Origin: Schistosoma haematobium
Taxonomy: Eukaryota > Platyhelminthes > Trematoda > Strigeidida > Schistosomatidae
NCBI RefSeq assembly: GCF_000699445.3
Contig: NC_067197.1
Location: forward strand, 33,525,809 to 33,589,808
Direction: 5' to 3'
DNA length: 64,000 nucleotides
Shown: positions 11,835 to 26,714 of the stretch, one piece after another
How the letters are laid out: each line of letters opens with the position of its first letter
How positions within the stretch are numbered: position 1 is the first letter of the stretch
Notes under the pieces: model-generated
Seen by the model: only the letters and a program-made list of their open reading frames with translations
Database searches by the model: none
What the model was told of the DNA's origin: nothing
Made by a program: the position numbers and the translations under genes

Positions 11835-12265
11835 TACAACAAATGGGACTACTAAGAAGTTCCTTTATTTTTGATTGTAATAATCAAATGACTTGTGGAC
11901 CGTGGTAATGTTGTCCTTCGATGTAATATGTGTTGGAGGAAGAAGCCTGCTAGAATAGGATTTTTTCGCTCGGTTCAGATCGAGACTAATGCAGACAACT
12001 GTTTGAACTGGATAATAAAACACCAGTAACACTGGCTGAGGCCGGGTACTACATTATATACGGATGATTGGAGAGTACACAGATGCCTACATAGACTTGG
12101 TTATGTGCATCATGTTGTTACCCACAAGCGGCATTTTGTGGACCCAACAACCGGAGTGCACACAAAAAATATCGAAGCTGAAAGGTTTTGCAACCTTATT
12201 ACAGCTCCAGAGGCAGACTATTATGGAGCCATATGGATGAGTTCCTCTACCGCATGCATTACGAT
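11835..12265 (+). pseudogene. Fossil Merlin/IS1016-type DNA transposase
   Basis: Broken transposase in at least two frames. About 11837-11890 encodes an N-terminal piece with 'MGLLRSSF'. After a frameshift, 11891-11965 reads 'LVDRGNVVLRCNMCWRKKP', a CxxC-bearing zinc-ribbon-like start followed by 'ARIGFF'. About 12047-12230 reads 'TLYTDDWRVHRCLHRLGYV', then 'HFVDPTTGVHT', 'NIEAERF' and 'ADYYGAIWM'. The TDDW motif and the FVDP-TG-HT-NIE block are characteristic of Merlin/ISXO2-like DDE transposases and would supply the second acidic residue and the Glu. Only about 90 bp separate the zinc ribbon from TDDW, so the part holding the first catalytic Asp is missing. I could not define terminal inverted repeats. 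Confidence 0.75.
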
Positions 12266-12269
12266 TTTA

Positions 12270-13435
12270 AACTTCTAAACCTCTTTCTAACCTTGAAAAG
12301 TTTTCGAACCATGTAAAAGAAATGTATCCACTTTAACTCTTTAGCTTTGTAAATTATATTTTTACTCTATACTAACTGTTTTTTTGATCGGTTAATATTT
12401 CTCAAGGCCAGTCAAGGTTTGTTCAAAGGTCGTCCACAAATTATAGTTCCGCCCTTAATCTTAGCACACTACTCCTTGCTGATCTCTTCCTGATCAAAAC
12501 TTTGCCAACATTATGATTAATCTTATTCATAACTTAAGCCTAAATTCAGAAGCTCTATAACTAGTCTAAAAGCCTGGACTACATTACTCTTCAAAAAACA
12601 TAGACTATTTGGACGAGCAATTCTTAACAGAGCTCAAATGTATCAATTCACCCAAAAATAACCAATCTAATAACATCCCAGTCGAAATGAACTAGCTATT
12701 TGTGAATAAGTGATACAACTTTAAAACTAATAAGTATTCATACAAGTTTTTTTCTCATGATAATCATTTCCTATTTATTGGTAAGTCTTGCTAAATGAAA
12801 GCTATATTCGGTCCCTAAGCTATTCTCTTAACCACCAAGCTAGAACTACACAGCGACCTGAACATGAGATAAAATGCTCAAAATACGCCAAAATCACTTC
12901 ACTCCAAAGGTTCATTTTAGCACAGAAAATATAGGGTTTTTATAGTATTTTAGATTTCCTTGGGTTTCCCGAAAATTCCGGAATGTTACTAAACATAGTA
13001 TCAGTATAGTAATCAGCCAATCAAAAACTTTACATGTGACTTTTCACTTTCTTGATGTTTTTGGCTAAACTTCTACTGGACGCTGATTGGATAAAATGCT
13101 TCTTAGTGTTTCCTGAGCTTTTCTTGTCTTTTGCGATAAGTTTTCTGGATCATTCCAACATTTATATCATCAAGAGCAATAAATCAGAAACAGATAGTTA
13201 GTTGTCTTTCTAGTGAGATAGTCCTTCTCTATATTTCTAATTGATGTTATTTTGAAACAGAATTAACTCAACTAAATTTCAATCTCTTAATTTCATGCAA
13301 AAATGTATCTATTTATATTTCAAAAATTTATAATCTCACTTTTCCATCTTATATTTTATTTCAAGTGAAAAGACTAACCAACATTGATGAGTATGTTTAA
13401 TGTTTTTTAAAATTATTTTCAAGAAACTTTCAAAA
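12270..13435. other. AT-rich sequence, nothing recognised
   Basis: No gene or repeat recognised. Confidence 0.4.
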
Positions 13436-13438
13436 AAC

Positions 13439-15877
13439 TAACTCCGCCTGTAGCTCTTCTAGAGTTACTGCCGGTCTCAACCCCGGGTAAAGGAGGAGTG
13501 TTGGGCATGGGGTTAGCGTCCCCACCCCGTAGAAAACTAACTCGCTAAAAAACGCTAACCAGAAAAAATTATTCAAACCATTCTAACTCTGCTCTGGGAG
13601 TTAGAAGGTCCTCATTTAGAAGAACTATGACGCCTCATGATGAAATCCGAGTTCCTTCAGAAGTCACAAGGCCGATGCTCCTTCTAACAACCACAGCAAC
13701 AATTTTTATAGGTACATGGAACGTCCGGACAATGTGGGAGACCGGGAAGATCAGTCAAATAGCAACAGAAATGAGGAGATACAACTTGGCAGTACTGGGA
13801 ATCAGCGAAACCCATCAAACACTAGCTGAACAACAAAGGTCAGTTACGGTAGAGATGCTACTGTACTCTGATCACGAAGAGAAAAATGCTCCACACACTC
13901 AGGTAGTCGCTCTAATGCTATCCAAAGTAGCACGAAATGCACTTGTAGGATGGGAATGTCACGGATCCAGAATCATCAAAGCATCATTCAAAACAAAGAA
14001 GGAGGGGATCACAATGAATATTATCCAATGTTATGCACCCACCAATGATAGCAACGACGACATTAAAGACCACTTGTACGAGCAGCTGCAATCAATCAGA
14101 GAAGTGTCGATGAAAGGAACTCACCATTCTGATGAGAGATCTAAACACCAAAGTCGGAACAGACAACACCGGATATGAAGATGTCATAGGACGACATGGA
14201 CTGGGAGAGAGAAACGAAAATGGAGAAAGGTTTGCAAATCTGTATGCATTCAACAAATTGGTCATAGGAGGCACAATATTTCCACACAAACGTATACACA
14301 AAGCTACATGGATCTTACCGGACCACACCACAGAGAACCAGATAGATCATATCTGCATCAATAAAAAATTCCGAAAGACAATGGAAGATGTGAGAACCAG
14401 GAGAGGAGATGACAGAGCTTCAGATCACCACCTAGTTGTGGCCAATTTAAAACTGAAGCTTCTATTCAAAAAGATTTGGGAGGAGGAATAAGTGCCGATG
14501 GACTGGAAAGAAGGACACCTCATCAAGATTCCAAAGAAAGGAGATCTGAGCAATTGTGAAAACTACAGAGGCACCACGCTACTGTCACTACCAGGGAAAG
14601 TCTTTAACAGAGTGTTGCTAAACCGGATGAAAGACGCAGTAGACGCCCAACTTCGAGATCAACAAGCTGGATTCCGTAAGGATCTGTCGTGCACAGACCA
14701 AATTGCAACACTACGGATCATCGTCGAACAATCAGTTGAGTGGAACTCGTCACTATACATCAACTTCATTGATTATGAAAAGGCTTTTGACAGTGTAGAT
14801 AGGAGAACGTTATGGAAACTTCTTCGACACTACGGAGTTCCTGAGATGATTGTCAACATTATCCGGAACTCATACGACGGACTACAGTGCAAGGTCGTGC
14901 ATGGAGGACAGCTGATAGATGCATTCCAAGTAAGGACCGGAGTCAGACAAGGCTGTCTACTCTCTCCCTTCCTCTTTCTTCTGGTGGTCGACTGGATTAT
15001 GAAGACCTCGACATCTGAGGGAAAACACGGAATAGAATGGACAGCTCAGAATCAACTAGACGATTTGAACTTCGCAGATGACCTAGCCCTCCTATCGCAT
15101 ACACACGAACAAATGCAGATAAAGACAGCCAGTATAGCAGCAGTCTCGGCATCAGTAGGCCTCAGCATATACAAGCGGAAAACCATGGTCCTAAAATACA
15201 ACAAAAAGAATACCAAACAAAACAATAACACTTGACGGCGAAACTCTGGAAGATGTAGAATCCTTCACATACCTGGGAAGCGTCATCGATGAAAAAGGAG
15301 GATATAATTTAGACGTAAGGGCGAGGATTGGCAAAGCAAGGGCCGCATTCCTACAATTGAAGAACATATGGAACTCAAAACAACTTTCAACCAATATCAA
15401 AGTCAGAATCTTCAATACGAACATCAAGGCAGTTCTACTGTACGGAGCTGAAACTTGGAGAACTACAACAACCACAATCAAGAAGGTAAAAGTATTTATA
15501 AACATCTGTCTACGCAAGATACTCAACATACATTGGCCGGATACCATCAGCAATAGCCTTCTGTGGGAGAGAAGAAACCACCTTCCAGTTGAAGAGGAAA
15601 TTAGGAAAAGACGATGGAAATGGATAGGACATACATTGCGCAAATCATCAAACCGCATCACGAGGCAAGCCCTAACTTGGAGTCCTGAAGGGAAACGGAA
15701 AAGAGGTGGGCCAAAGAACACATTACGTCGGGAAACCGAAGCAGATATGAAAAGGATGAATAACAACTGGAAGGAGCTGGAAAGGATTGCCTAAGGCAGG
15801 GTTGAATAGAGAATGCTGGTGAGCGGCCTTTTCTCCTTCACGAGGAGTAACAGGTGTTAGTAAGTAAGTAAGTAAGT
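13439..15877 (+). mobile_element. RTE-clade LINE (SR2-like), old deleted copy
   Basis: A non-LTR retrotransposon with recognisable 5' UTR, coding region and tail. The 5' UTR (13439-13626) begins 'aactccgcctg' and shares with the copy at 47.7-47.9 kb the 'gttagcgtccccaccccgtag'-like block and 'ctctgctctgggagt'. The coding region is 13627-about 15835 and the 3' end is (TAAG)n at 15860-15877. It is about 0.8 kb shorter than a full-length copy because of an internal deletion near 14475. It differs from the three young copies at many positions and is the oldest nearly end-to-end copy here. A 9-bp match (gaaaagact at 13368 and 15880) could be a TSD but would lie about 65 bp upstream of the recognisable 5' end. 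Confidence 0.85.
13627..15834 (+). pseudogene. RTE polyprotein (AP endonuclease + RT), broken
   Basis: Remains of the single RTE ORF, whose product nicks target DNA and reverse-transcribes the element RNA. 13627-14178 encodes the N-terminal endonuclease ('GTWNVRTMWETGK', 'LGISETH', 'IKASFKTKKEG', 'QCYAPTND'). A frameshift near 14130 moves to 14132-14491 ('RDLNTKVGTDNTGYEDVIGR', 'SDHHLVV'); here the usual GDFN motif has become RDLN. A deletion then joins 'KLKL' directly to 'KIWEEE', followed by TAA at 14489-14491. The RT domain continues at 14492-15235: 'NYRGTTLLS', 'FIDYEKAFDSVDR', 'GVRQGCLLSPFL', and 'NFADDLALLS', the catalytic FADD box near 15068-15085. A second frameshift near 15180-15240 leads to the C-terminal region at 15240-15793 ('LLYGAETWR', '[15 protein letters not shown]'), which ends at an early TAA. 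Confidence 0.88.
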
Positions 15878-15879
15878 TG

Positions 15880-16850
15880 AAAAGACTCTTATCGTTTGCC
15901 AATTATGATTTATCGAAGCTGATTGTCCTTAATGTAAAACAAGGCTGGTAATGCGAAAATCAAATAGATTTATGACGATATGTTTCACAAATCTTTATGA
16001 ATCTTGTGATTCTTTGATTTATCAGATGTCTCGGTTGTAAATAAGCATAATTTACATGGAACATTATTTTTCTTCAAAGCAAAAAATAGCAAAAATCTGC
16101 TTTTTAATATGGTTACAAACATTGTATATTATCTTACTTGTAATTAAATAATTATCAAGCAAATAAACAATTGATTGTCTATAGTCTAGAATTATTTCGA
16201 GAGTCGAGAAGTGAAATTTCAGAATTTTATAGATTTATTGAAATGACTGCCAAGATTTCTATCCGAGTATTACTGATCGCACTGGATAATAAAAATAATA
16301 ATTTTTATTGTCATTTTAAGGCAGTACAACAGATATGAAAATCTGTAGGTTGTATTCGTTATCGACTGAGTAGCATTATTCGAACTAGGATATACTGAAT
16401 AACTAATATGTTCTAGCATAAAATTCTACAATAGTGTACATTCGAAATTCCTTCAAAATCGAATAGACAACCTTAAGGCCCCATAGTGAGCCCCTAAACA
16501 ATTAGACCACTGGGTTGACATACAGTGGTGTAAACTACTAACCTTTGTTAACTCATGAAAATAGCATGATAATCCTTCAATGCTGTTGATGATTATTTTG
16601 CTCTCATCATGGTTGGACATCAGTCACAAAATTTGAAAATTGTTAGAAATGTATATTATGTAGTGTTGCAACCACTCTACATGGAAACATAGTTTTGAAG
16701 ATGGACTAATCAATATCAACTTGAAAGTCAATAAATTTCATGGGATGGTTTTATCTTCCTAATTAAATGCTAGTCATATACTTATCACTAAATAACTTTG
16801 AAATAATTTTTTAAACATTATAGTTAACATTCATTTTGTTTCGTTTATTT
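15880..16850. other. AT-rich sequence, nothing recognised
   Basis: No gene or repeat recognised. Confidence 0.4.
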
Positions 16851-16854
16851 AAAT

Positions 16855-17115
16855 CATCCCATTGATGTTTAACACTGCAATTGACCAGCCTCCTGTTGGT
16901 ATATGTGCATCCTGTACGAATTGCCTCGATATTACCTTAAGTCACAAGCATTATAAGCAAAGATGAATAATGGCTAGCAGTTGATAACGCGATGGGGTAG
17001 TGGGTTCAAGTCCGTAAATGAACATCAACTATGGGATACAGGTACATCCATCTGACGAGTCTCAAATAAGACAAAACTCACGTCTTGGATTCCACTGCTG
17101 ACCACCATCCATCTT
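16855..17115. mobile_element. SM-alpha-like SINE (family B), inverted composite
   Basis: The left part (16855-about 16985) is the SM-alpha 5' region in minus orientation ('gcaattgacc', 'tatatgtgcatcctgt', 'tgcctcgatattaccttaa', 'agcaaagatgaataatggct'). The right part (about 16986-17115) is plus orientation: B-box-like 'gggttcaagtcc', 'gaacatcaactatgggata', then the hammerhead block 'ccatCTGACGAgtct...gaCAAAACtcacgtcttggattcc'. Position 7 may vary, so CTGACGA is acceptable, but the invariant G12 of GAAAC is A. The ribozyme is expected to be inactive. Confidence 0.65.
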
Positions 17116-17119
17116 TGCT

Positions 17120-17378
17120 TATAATTATAGCGAACAGTCATGATGCGTAGAGTAAAACTAATCAACGATGAGAAAGCAACACGCCAGTAAAAATAGATGA
17201 GGACTGGGTTATGTGATAAAGTGATCGAAGTTTGAACATAACGTATACATTATGCGAATTGAAAATGGTAGGTTTGGTACTGTGTTAAGTGGATTATGCT
17301 CACAGCTAAGACTTCCCATATGATGACAGAGTAAGTTTTAAATGATTCTCCAACTGATATCAGTCCATGACTGATAAG
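17120..17378. other. AT-rich sequence, nothing recognised
   Basis: No gene or repeat recognised. Confidence 0.35.
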
Positions 17379-17379
17379 T

Positions 17380-17725
17380 CGTCTAATTGAACGCTCGATT
17401 CTATTTCCTAGCCGCTTCTAATGATCCAAGGTTGAATATACACGGCAACTTGAATACAAGAAAGGTGTGAATAATTTATTTGAATCCCAAAATAAATCGA
17501 GATAATTTAGGAATACATCACATTTTATATCATTTATTTACAGTTAGAGTGGCAGTCAGATTGTATAAATTGAACTCAATTGTATTTAGTAATAATAGTT
17601 CAATAACTTACTGTATGAACACACTATTAACCATTCTTAAGATGTGAGTGCACGTCACACACACTTAGAAAACCTCAATTTCGTATGCCATTAGCATTCC
17701 AGTTGATTAAGCCATTAATTCCCAT
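17380..17725 (+). repeat. Dispersed repeat family E
   Basis: About 345 bp matching 63640-64000 in the same orientation. Landmarks in both, in order: 'gaacgctcgattc', 'aatttatttgaat', 'catttatttacag' or 'gatttatttacag', 'ataattgaactcaa'-like, 'aatagttcaataactta', 'cttaagatgtga', 'aaaacctcaatttcgtat'. It is non-coding and its class is unknown. Confidence 0.6.
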
Positions 17726-18237
17726 ATCAATGACATTGTCTTGAATTTAGATGTACTGTATATCTCACACATAATTGAAAAAAGTCAATTCCATAATTTA
17801 CCGTTTAAATAGTAGCTTATCAAAAGTTATCAGTATCTAATCCTTCAGATTTGAAAGAAATGACCTTTGAAATTCTAAACGATATTTTTACATGTAAATG
17901 AATCTTATTCAACCTTCTTTCCTATCCTGGCCTCATTCAAGTGAAATGAGTCAATACTAAAATCTACTGTATGATGATCAGAAGACCCTAGTATACATTT
18001 CCCTGCATAATATTGTCACATAAAGGTATCTGATTTAATTACTTTTACTCCGAAATACTTTTAAAACGTTTTGAATATAATTGGCATGGGGCTAACAATG
18101 GAACCAAGGATGTTCATTTCGTTACATTCGTGAATTATGAGCTCAATTTACCTAGCTTCTAGTGTTGATGTTCCCGTCAAGAATCATTCCTAGGATATTT
18201 TTCTGCATTTCTGAATATCAACCACCGGAAAATATAT
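17725..18237. other. AT-rich sequence, nothing recognised
   Basis: No gene or repeat recognised. Confidence 0.4.
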
Positions 18238-21308
<3,071 letters not shown>

Positions 21309-21309
21309 T

Positions 21310-21605
21310 TTCTTATCCATTACATTTTGAATATTCCATTTAGTTATTACTTGTATTTATATGCTTCTATTACCCTATATTATGTAACAATCATTCCGAT
21401 TATGGATCTTACGAACTTCACTCAACTTTATACTACATAATAGTTATTTCAAAATCAATAAATATTAACTAATATTACTTACAAAACCATGTTCATAAAC
21501 TATATTTGTTTTTAAATGTTTTGCCTTTCAAATCGGCTATCCTTTCCTCATTAATAATTTGTGGTTGTAATGTTAAAATCTAATCAGAATTTATTGAAGC
21601 GAATA

Positions 21606-21608
<3 letters not shown>
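21310..21608. other. AT-rich sequence, nothing recognised
   Basis: No gene or repeat recognised. Confidence 0.35.

Positions 21609-21610
<2 letters not shown>

Positions 21611-21692
<82 letters not shown>
21611..21692. repeat. (AT)n dinucleotide repeat, about 82 bp
   Basis: Uninterrupted AT alternation, self-complementary and able to extrude a cruciform. The Tyr/Ile open frame over it is only repeat translation. Confidence 0.97.
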
Positions 21693-21698
<6 letters not shown>

Positions 21699-21919
21699 AC
21701 TGTGTGTATAATAACGATTTCAGTAGTAAGTATAACATGTTTCCTTTTTTATTGTATTAAGTAAACAGTTTTATTTTATTATATGAATTGAAGACATTAG
21801 CAACCATAAAATCGAGTGCGTTTTTTTCTGTGGTTGAAATACAAAAAACTAAACAAATTATAACATTGTATGGGGGAAATTTAAAAAAGATGAATAAAGG
21901 TTAAATAAAGAATTTCTTA

Positions 21920-22100
21920 ATATCAGTATAGGGTTGTGGAAATTATTACGTTTTTGATTGATATCATGAACCGATTGATGTTAGACCACCATTCAATACC
22001 TGGAAATACTGAACGGCCGTTTCGTCCTATTGCAGGACTCCTCAGTAATGAGCATCCACGATCCCGCTCGCTGGATTCAAACCCAGGACCTTCAGTCTTA
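21920..22100 (-). mobile_element. Family A SINE 3' half
   Basis: Minus-strand 3' end ('agggttgtggaaattatta'), ribozyme block (about 22008-22056) and part of the tRNA-like region with 'aaacccaggacc'. On the minus strand the core CTGAGGA, stem II, GAAAC and ACGGCCGT are kept, but the cleavage triplet is GTT and stem I pairs poorly. Activity is doubtful. Confidence 0.75.
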
Positions 22101-22104
22101 TTAA

Positions 22105-22650
22105 TAAACTAATTTAGAACTGCAATATGTCGATGAATGTTTACAATATATTAGATGAATATAGTCCAATGAAAAGTGAATTGTAAATAAGTCTTAGATT
22201 AAAGTTAATAAAACTGCAATAAGAATGAATAAGTTTTGTCATTGTTCAAATGGTAGATATTGGGATGGAAAAAATTTGATAAGAAGTAAAGTAGTATGGA
22301 TCGTTCGGTAAGTAAAGTTAGTTTATAAATCACGTTTTTGTATATTGGGAAGTGATGACAATATAATTTCCATAATTCTATGGGTTAAATCAAAATAATA
22401 ACATATTCACTACGAAGCACCCACTGAATAATATCATGCTTTTCTAGTCCTATTAGGGTTGATTGAATTCTACCGATCAAATTTAATGTGGTCATTAATC
22501 TAAATGGCTTGAAATTGAGTGTTAGGTAGTTGAATTCACCAAAAGATGTCTTTACATCAACTATAAAACATTATAGGAAATTTTTTTGAATATCCACGTT
22601 AGTTGTAAACATGTAAAAACCACTAATTTATTTTTGTATTGGTTGTTTGA
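22105..22650. other. AT-rich sequence, nothing recognised
   Basis: No gene or repeat recognised. Confidence 0.4.
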
Positions 22651-22654
22651 ATCT

Positions 22655-22810
22655 TCTCATTGATTTTTAGGACTGCAATAAATTAGTCTCTTATTGACAT
22701 ATACACATTCTGTGCAGATTGCTTTGATATTGACTTAAATCAACTTTACGATGCAGGTAAATCCAGTTGACGAGTCGAAAAGAGCAACCATCCATATCTG
22801 CTTATAATGT
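22655..22810. mobile_element. SM-alpha-like SINE (family B), inverted composite
   Basis: The left part is minus-oriented ('actgcaataaattagtctct', 'gcagattgctttgatattga'). It is followed by a plus-oriented 3' part ('gatgcaggtaaatccagttgacgagtc', then 'accatccatatctgcttat'). The hammerhead block is truncated and has no GAAAC. The same minus-then-plus order occurs at 16855-17115. Confidence 0.55.
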
Positions 22811-22814
22811 AAAA

Positions 22815-24043
22815 ATCATATTTAATATTTGAAAATAATATATTTACAACAATGACTAACAACTATTCATTGTTCGATTTCAGTAACAACCGACCGTATT
22901 AGTAACTTTCCATAACACAGAAACGTATCTCTCAAATTCAATAAAAATCAAAAGATAGTGATGCTGGTCAACCAATTAAATACATTAATATATTAGTGAA
23001 TTAAAGTTGTCAGTTTGTACTAAGTATTTGATCATAATAATTGCTTGTTGGTTGATGATTGATTAACGAACGAAAAATTGAATGATATTAGTTGGCCAGT
23101 TATCTTTTCCATTTATCTATTGTAACGGTAAGTTCACTAAAAGAATTCATAAATAAATAAGATAGCCAAACAATATAAAGTTTATCAAAACCGAAAACTA
23201 GTTGCTGTACTTGATTTAAGCAGAGTGCATAGGGCTCTGAATTAAAAACTTTTAAAGAAACCTGCAAATATTAACTTCTTTCGGAAAAACTGAAATTTTG
23301 AAAGTTGGTTTTCATCAAAGTCTAAACACGAATTTACAGGACAGTATACAACAACAATAAAACTGATTTTACACAGTGAAATGATATTATCTCATGGACC
23401 AGTGAGAACCAGAGAACACTATATAACTGTTTCATACTAGTCTGTAGCCAATTCAGCACTTCACTCCCATGACTACTTTTACAACTAAACTCATGTTCAT
23501 CAGGCCTTATGATAAATTGGTCATATTTAAACAACTGAGTTAGGACCTTATGCTTTACATTTCGTGAAAAAGTGTTCTGTAAATCTAATTAATCTGAACA
23601 ACCTAGTTAGACAAATCATAATCGTGTACTCACTGGTGATAAACTTTGTGATAAATTACTGAATTTCGAGTGACTTGTGACTAGTAGAGTTCAACCACAT
23701 CAAGAGTGAAACGATTATACTTAATAATATTTGATAGCGAACGTGCTCTATCCCAAGTTGACTGAAATTTCAAATGTTGGCAATTGCATTTCAACCCACT
23801 AGTTAAAAGCTGATTGATCTGAACATTCTAAATTCCATCTCAGAATAGGTCGTTGGTGTACAGTAATAAATAGTCACAAAATAAAATGGAACAGATATTA
23901 AGTACATCCTAGTATTCCACTATACTCTAGCTAACATCAATCTGCGATGATAATCTTCTATTATAGGTTCCTTTCAAATACCGTCAAATGTTTGTAAATG
24001 AACAATCAGTGTATTTAATCTTACAACGCATTTTTGGAAATAT
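22815..24043. other. AT-rich sequence, nothing recognised
   Basis: No gene or repeat recognised. Confidence 0.4.
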
Positions 24044-24044
24044 A

Positions 24045-24433
24045 AATAAACAATTACCAGTATAGAGTTGTGGAAGTGGTTGAGCTATTATTGAGATCAT
24101 GAACTGATCAATGTTAGATCACCATTGAAAACATGGATGCACTGGACGGCTTTGACTAGTGGATGTGAGGCAGCTATCCACCAAAAACAATGGAGGATGG
24201 TCGCCTAATATCGTGAATTGTTTGAGTTCAGACATTAACATCTCCTGGTCTCGGCTCAGTGGTCTCAAGATTAAGTGTTCACACCAGACAGAAGGTCCTA
24301 GGTTCGATCCCCGGGTGCGGGGTCGTGTATTTCCATTTTTGAAGAGTCCCATACTAGAAAGAAACGGCCATTCAATACTTTCAGGTTTTCAATGATTGTC
24401 TAACATTGATTGTTTCATGATTTCAATAAACAA
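24045..24433. mobile_element. Foldback family A SINE with 9-bp TSD
   Basis: Minus-strand 3' tip at about 24054-24160 ('agagttgtgg', 'gagatcatgaactgatcaa', 'attgaaaacatgga'). It joins a plus-strand SINE at about 24161-24424 that has the tRNA-like part ('ggctcagtggtctcaag', 'ggttcgatcccc'), a ribozyme-like block with lost core (TTGAAGA), and a 3' end. The direct repeat AATAAACAA flanks the whole composite (24045-24053 and 24425-24433), which supports a single insertion. Confidence 0.7.
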
Positions 24434-24439
24434 ATACAT

Positions 24440-25360
24440 TGACCTAGCATTTTATTTAAAGCTGCCTAGTTTAAATAAAAAGCCTTCACAAGACTACAAG
24501 TAGAGATTTACTTTATCTGACTTTATCTTTTCTTCTTTATGCACGAAACGCAATATTGCTATGTATCTAAAGTACTATCTAAATTTTTCATTAAATGTGT
24601 TGTATTCTCATAAATATTTCAATGTTTTATGACAACACAAGTTTCAAAAAAGAAAACAAAAAAGGAAAACAGAGTAAATGTTGTGTTATGTATTTTCTCG
24701 TATGTACTTGCACATATTCACTCAGCTGATTAAATTGTTTATTTTACTTATCTCACATACATAAACTAAATTACGAAAAGTAATTTTCTCTCAATAATTT
24801 AATTATGTTTCCTTTATTTAATTTATTTCCATTTGTTTTCTTCTTTTTATTTTCTTCTCTTATGTAGGCAAATTTATATAGTCTGTTACATCATTTTATA
24901 TTTCATATTAGGAAAATATAAAACTGGTATAAACAGTTACTTTTCTGTATTGATTTTAATAGGTTTTAATAACTGTTAATGATAATTTGATGTCTTAAAT
25001 TATTAAAGCTTTTATTCTAATGGGTACACAGCTAAGATACTCATATTAGCGGTGTGTAGTGAAATATAATCCAATGATACATCAATCGACACTCAGTAAA
25101 TTGAATAGAATTGAAAAGGTGAACAAATCCTTTATATGACAGGGTTTTTTTTATAATTTAGAATGATTATACAACATATCAATCTGATTAAACTACTGAT
25201 AACTAAGTTTAAATAGTCAAAGATGAAATAACATTCAAAGAAAATGTATCTAATACAATCCGATAATTAAAAAAAGTCTAAGGAATACGCTTTACCAGTT
25301 TACTAGGAGAAACTGATTTCAAGAACTTCCAATAATAGATTAGAATAATTTCAGAGAAGT
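24440..25360. other. AT-rich sequence, nothing recognised
   Basis: No gene or repeat recognised. Confidence 0.4.
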
Positions 25361-25364
25361 AGTT

Positions 25365-25645
25365 CCATAGTGAAGGAGACACAGGTGAGGACAACCGAAC
25401 TATATGTAGCACAAAATTACAGAGTTACTTGGTGAGATAGAAAAACCATACTATAATACCTAATGTGCAAAATGTTCAATAATTGTCTCGAACTTCGTTG
25501 TTCTTGCATTTCCATACTAATTGTTTTCTATTCCCGCTCTTCCTTTCTTGATTTTCCCCATCTTCTGCTGCCAGACACTACATTCCTGACTCGCGTCATA
25601 TACTACTTCTACCAATATAAGTAGCACGCACCACAATTCATCTAT
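25365..25645 (+). repeat. Dispersed repeat family D
   Basis: Shares with 30215-30500 and 58086-58340: 'agcacaaaattac', 'tgcaaaatgt', 'cgttgttcttgcatttccat' (or variants), and the end 'atataagtagca'. Non-coding, class unknown. Confidence 0.6.
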
Positions 25646-26029
25646 AAAGGAGTTAACAGGAGTGTATAATTAACATTTTCGTATTTTTTTAATACTACAT
25701 TTATAAATTTCGTTTTGGTTTCAATCTCATGTACCTCTGAAAATCATTTCTAGCATTGAATGTGTTAAATTTACATGAATGTTGTATGAAATATTCTTAT
25801 TATGTCATTTTTGAAATTAAACAAGCTTTACATTTACATTTACAAATACTCATTATCGTTGAGTACCATGTTTCATGATTATTAGCTTATTCATAATGGA
25901 CAATCCTTTAAATTCAATTATCTCAACACTAACTAATCGTTTCCCATTCAAAGTATTTGTTTCAATTCTACATTTTTCAAGTGTACATGATTAGAACTAT
26001 ATCGGTATTATTATGCCATTTACCGTTGT

Positions 26030-26345
26030 TCAGTTATACCCAGTCTCCCACATTCACAACCGCTTTTGACTAGATATTGTACAAATATTGTTTTCTTTTT
26101 TATGATACGATGTGGACTGTTTGATTTGTATGTAAACCAAGTATGTTTGGAATACATGATTCATATCGCTAAGGCTGATATTGGTATTTTGGACTCAACA
26201 GGCAGGGCTAAGCAGGGAGAAGATCCGATAAAGACTAGACTGCTCGTACGGGTTTTGTGCGTCATTAGTCCGGTCGATAATTCACTGTTCTCTAATTAGT
26301 GGTATCATTATGTTACACATTAATAGGGCACAAGGCCACAAGTTA
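26030..26345 (-). repeat. Dispersed repeat family C, inverse orientation
   Basis: Reverse complement of the 8960-9300 copy over most of its length, including 'gataattcactgttctctaa' and 'gggcacaaggccacaag'. The 77-codon frame inside it is not a gene. Confidence 0.65.
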
Positions 26346-26424
26346 TAAAAGTTGGCATATCTACTTTAAACAGTAAAATAAACTCTCTCATTACTTTATT
26401 CACTATTAGTAAGTAAACAATGTT

Positions 26425-26712
26425 TAACGGTTGAATTCATGAGTCACTTGAAGCTAGACCACCATGGGGAACCTGGAAATAATAAATGGTCGTTTCGTCC
26501 TATCGTAGGAGTCCTTAGAAGTGCGCATCCACAGTCCTGCCCAGTGGGATTCGAACCTAGGGCCTGCCGGTCTAGCGCGCAAACGCTTAACTTCTAACGG
26601 TGTTGATGTCTAACTCCAACCAACTCCCGAAGTCGCACCACCATCCACCATTGTCTCCAATGACTTACTAGCTCAATTCGATTGGCTCATGAATCCAACT
26701 ATTAAGTTACTA
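26425..26712 (-). mobile_element. Family A SINE with inverted 3' stub
   Basis: Minus-strand SINE with mutated ribozyme block (about 26487-26535), tRNA-like part (26545-26600) and 5' region. It ends in a short plus-strand 3' terminus ('gctcatgaatccaactatta', 26684-26708) that is the inverse of its own start ('aacggttgaattcatgagtc'). It is another small foldback. Confidence 0.65.
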
Positions 26713-26714
26713 AA

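Noticed and set aside
13368..15890. TSD 'gaaaagact' for the old RTE copy
   Set aside because: The left match lies about 65 bp upstream of the recognisable 5' end, so chance cannot be excluded. It is mentioned only as a possibility.
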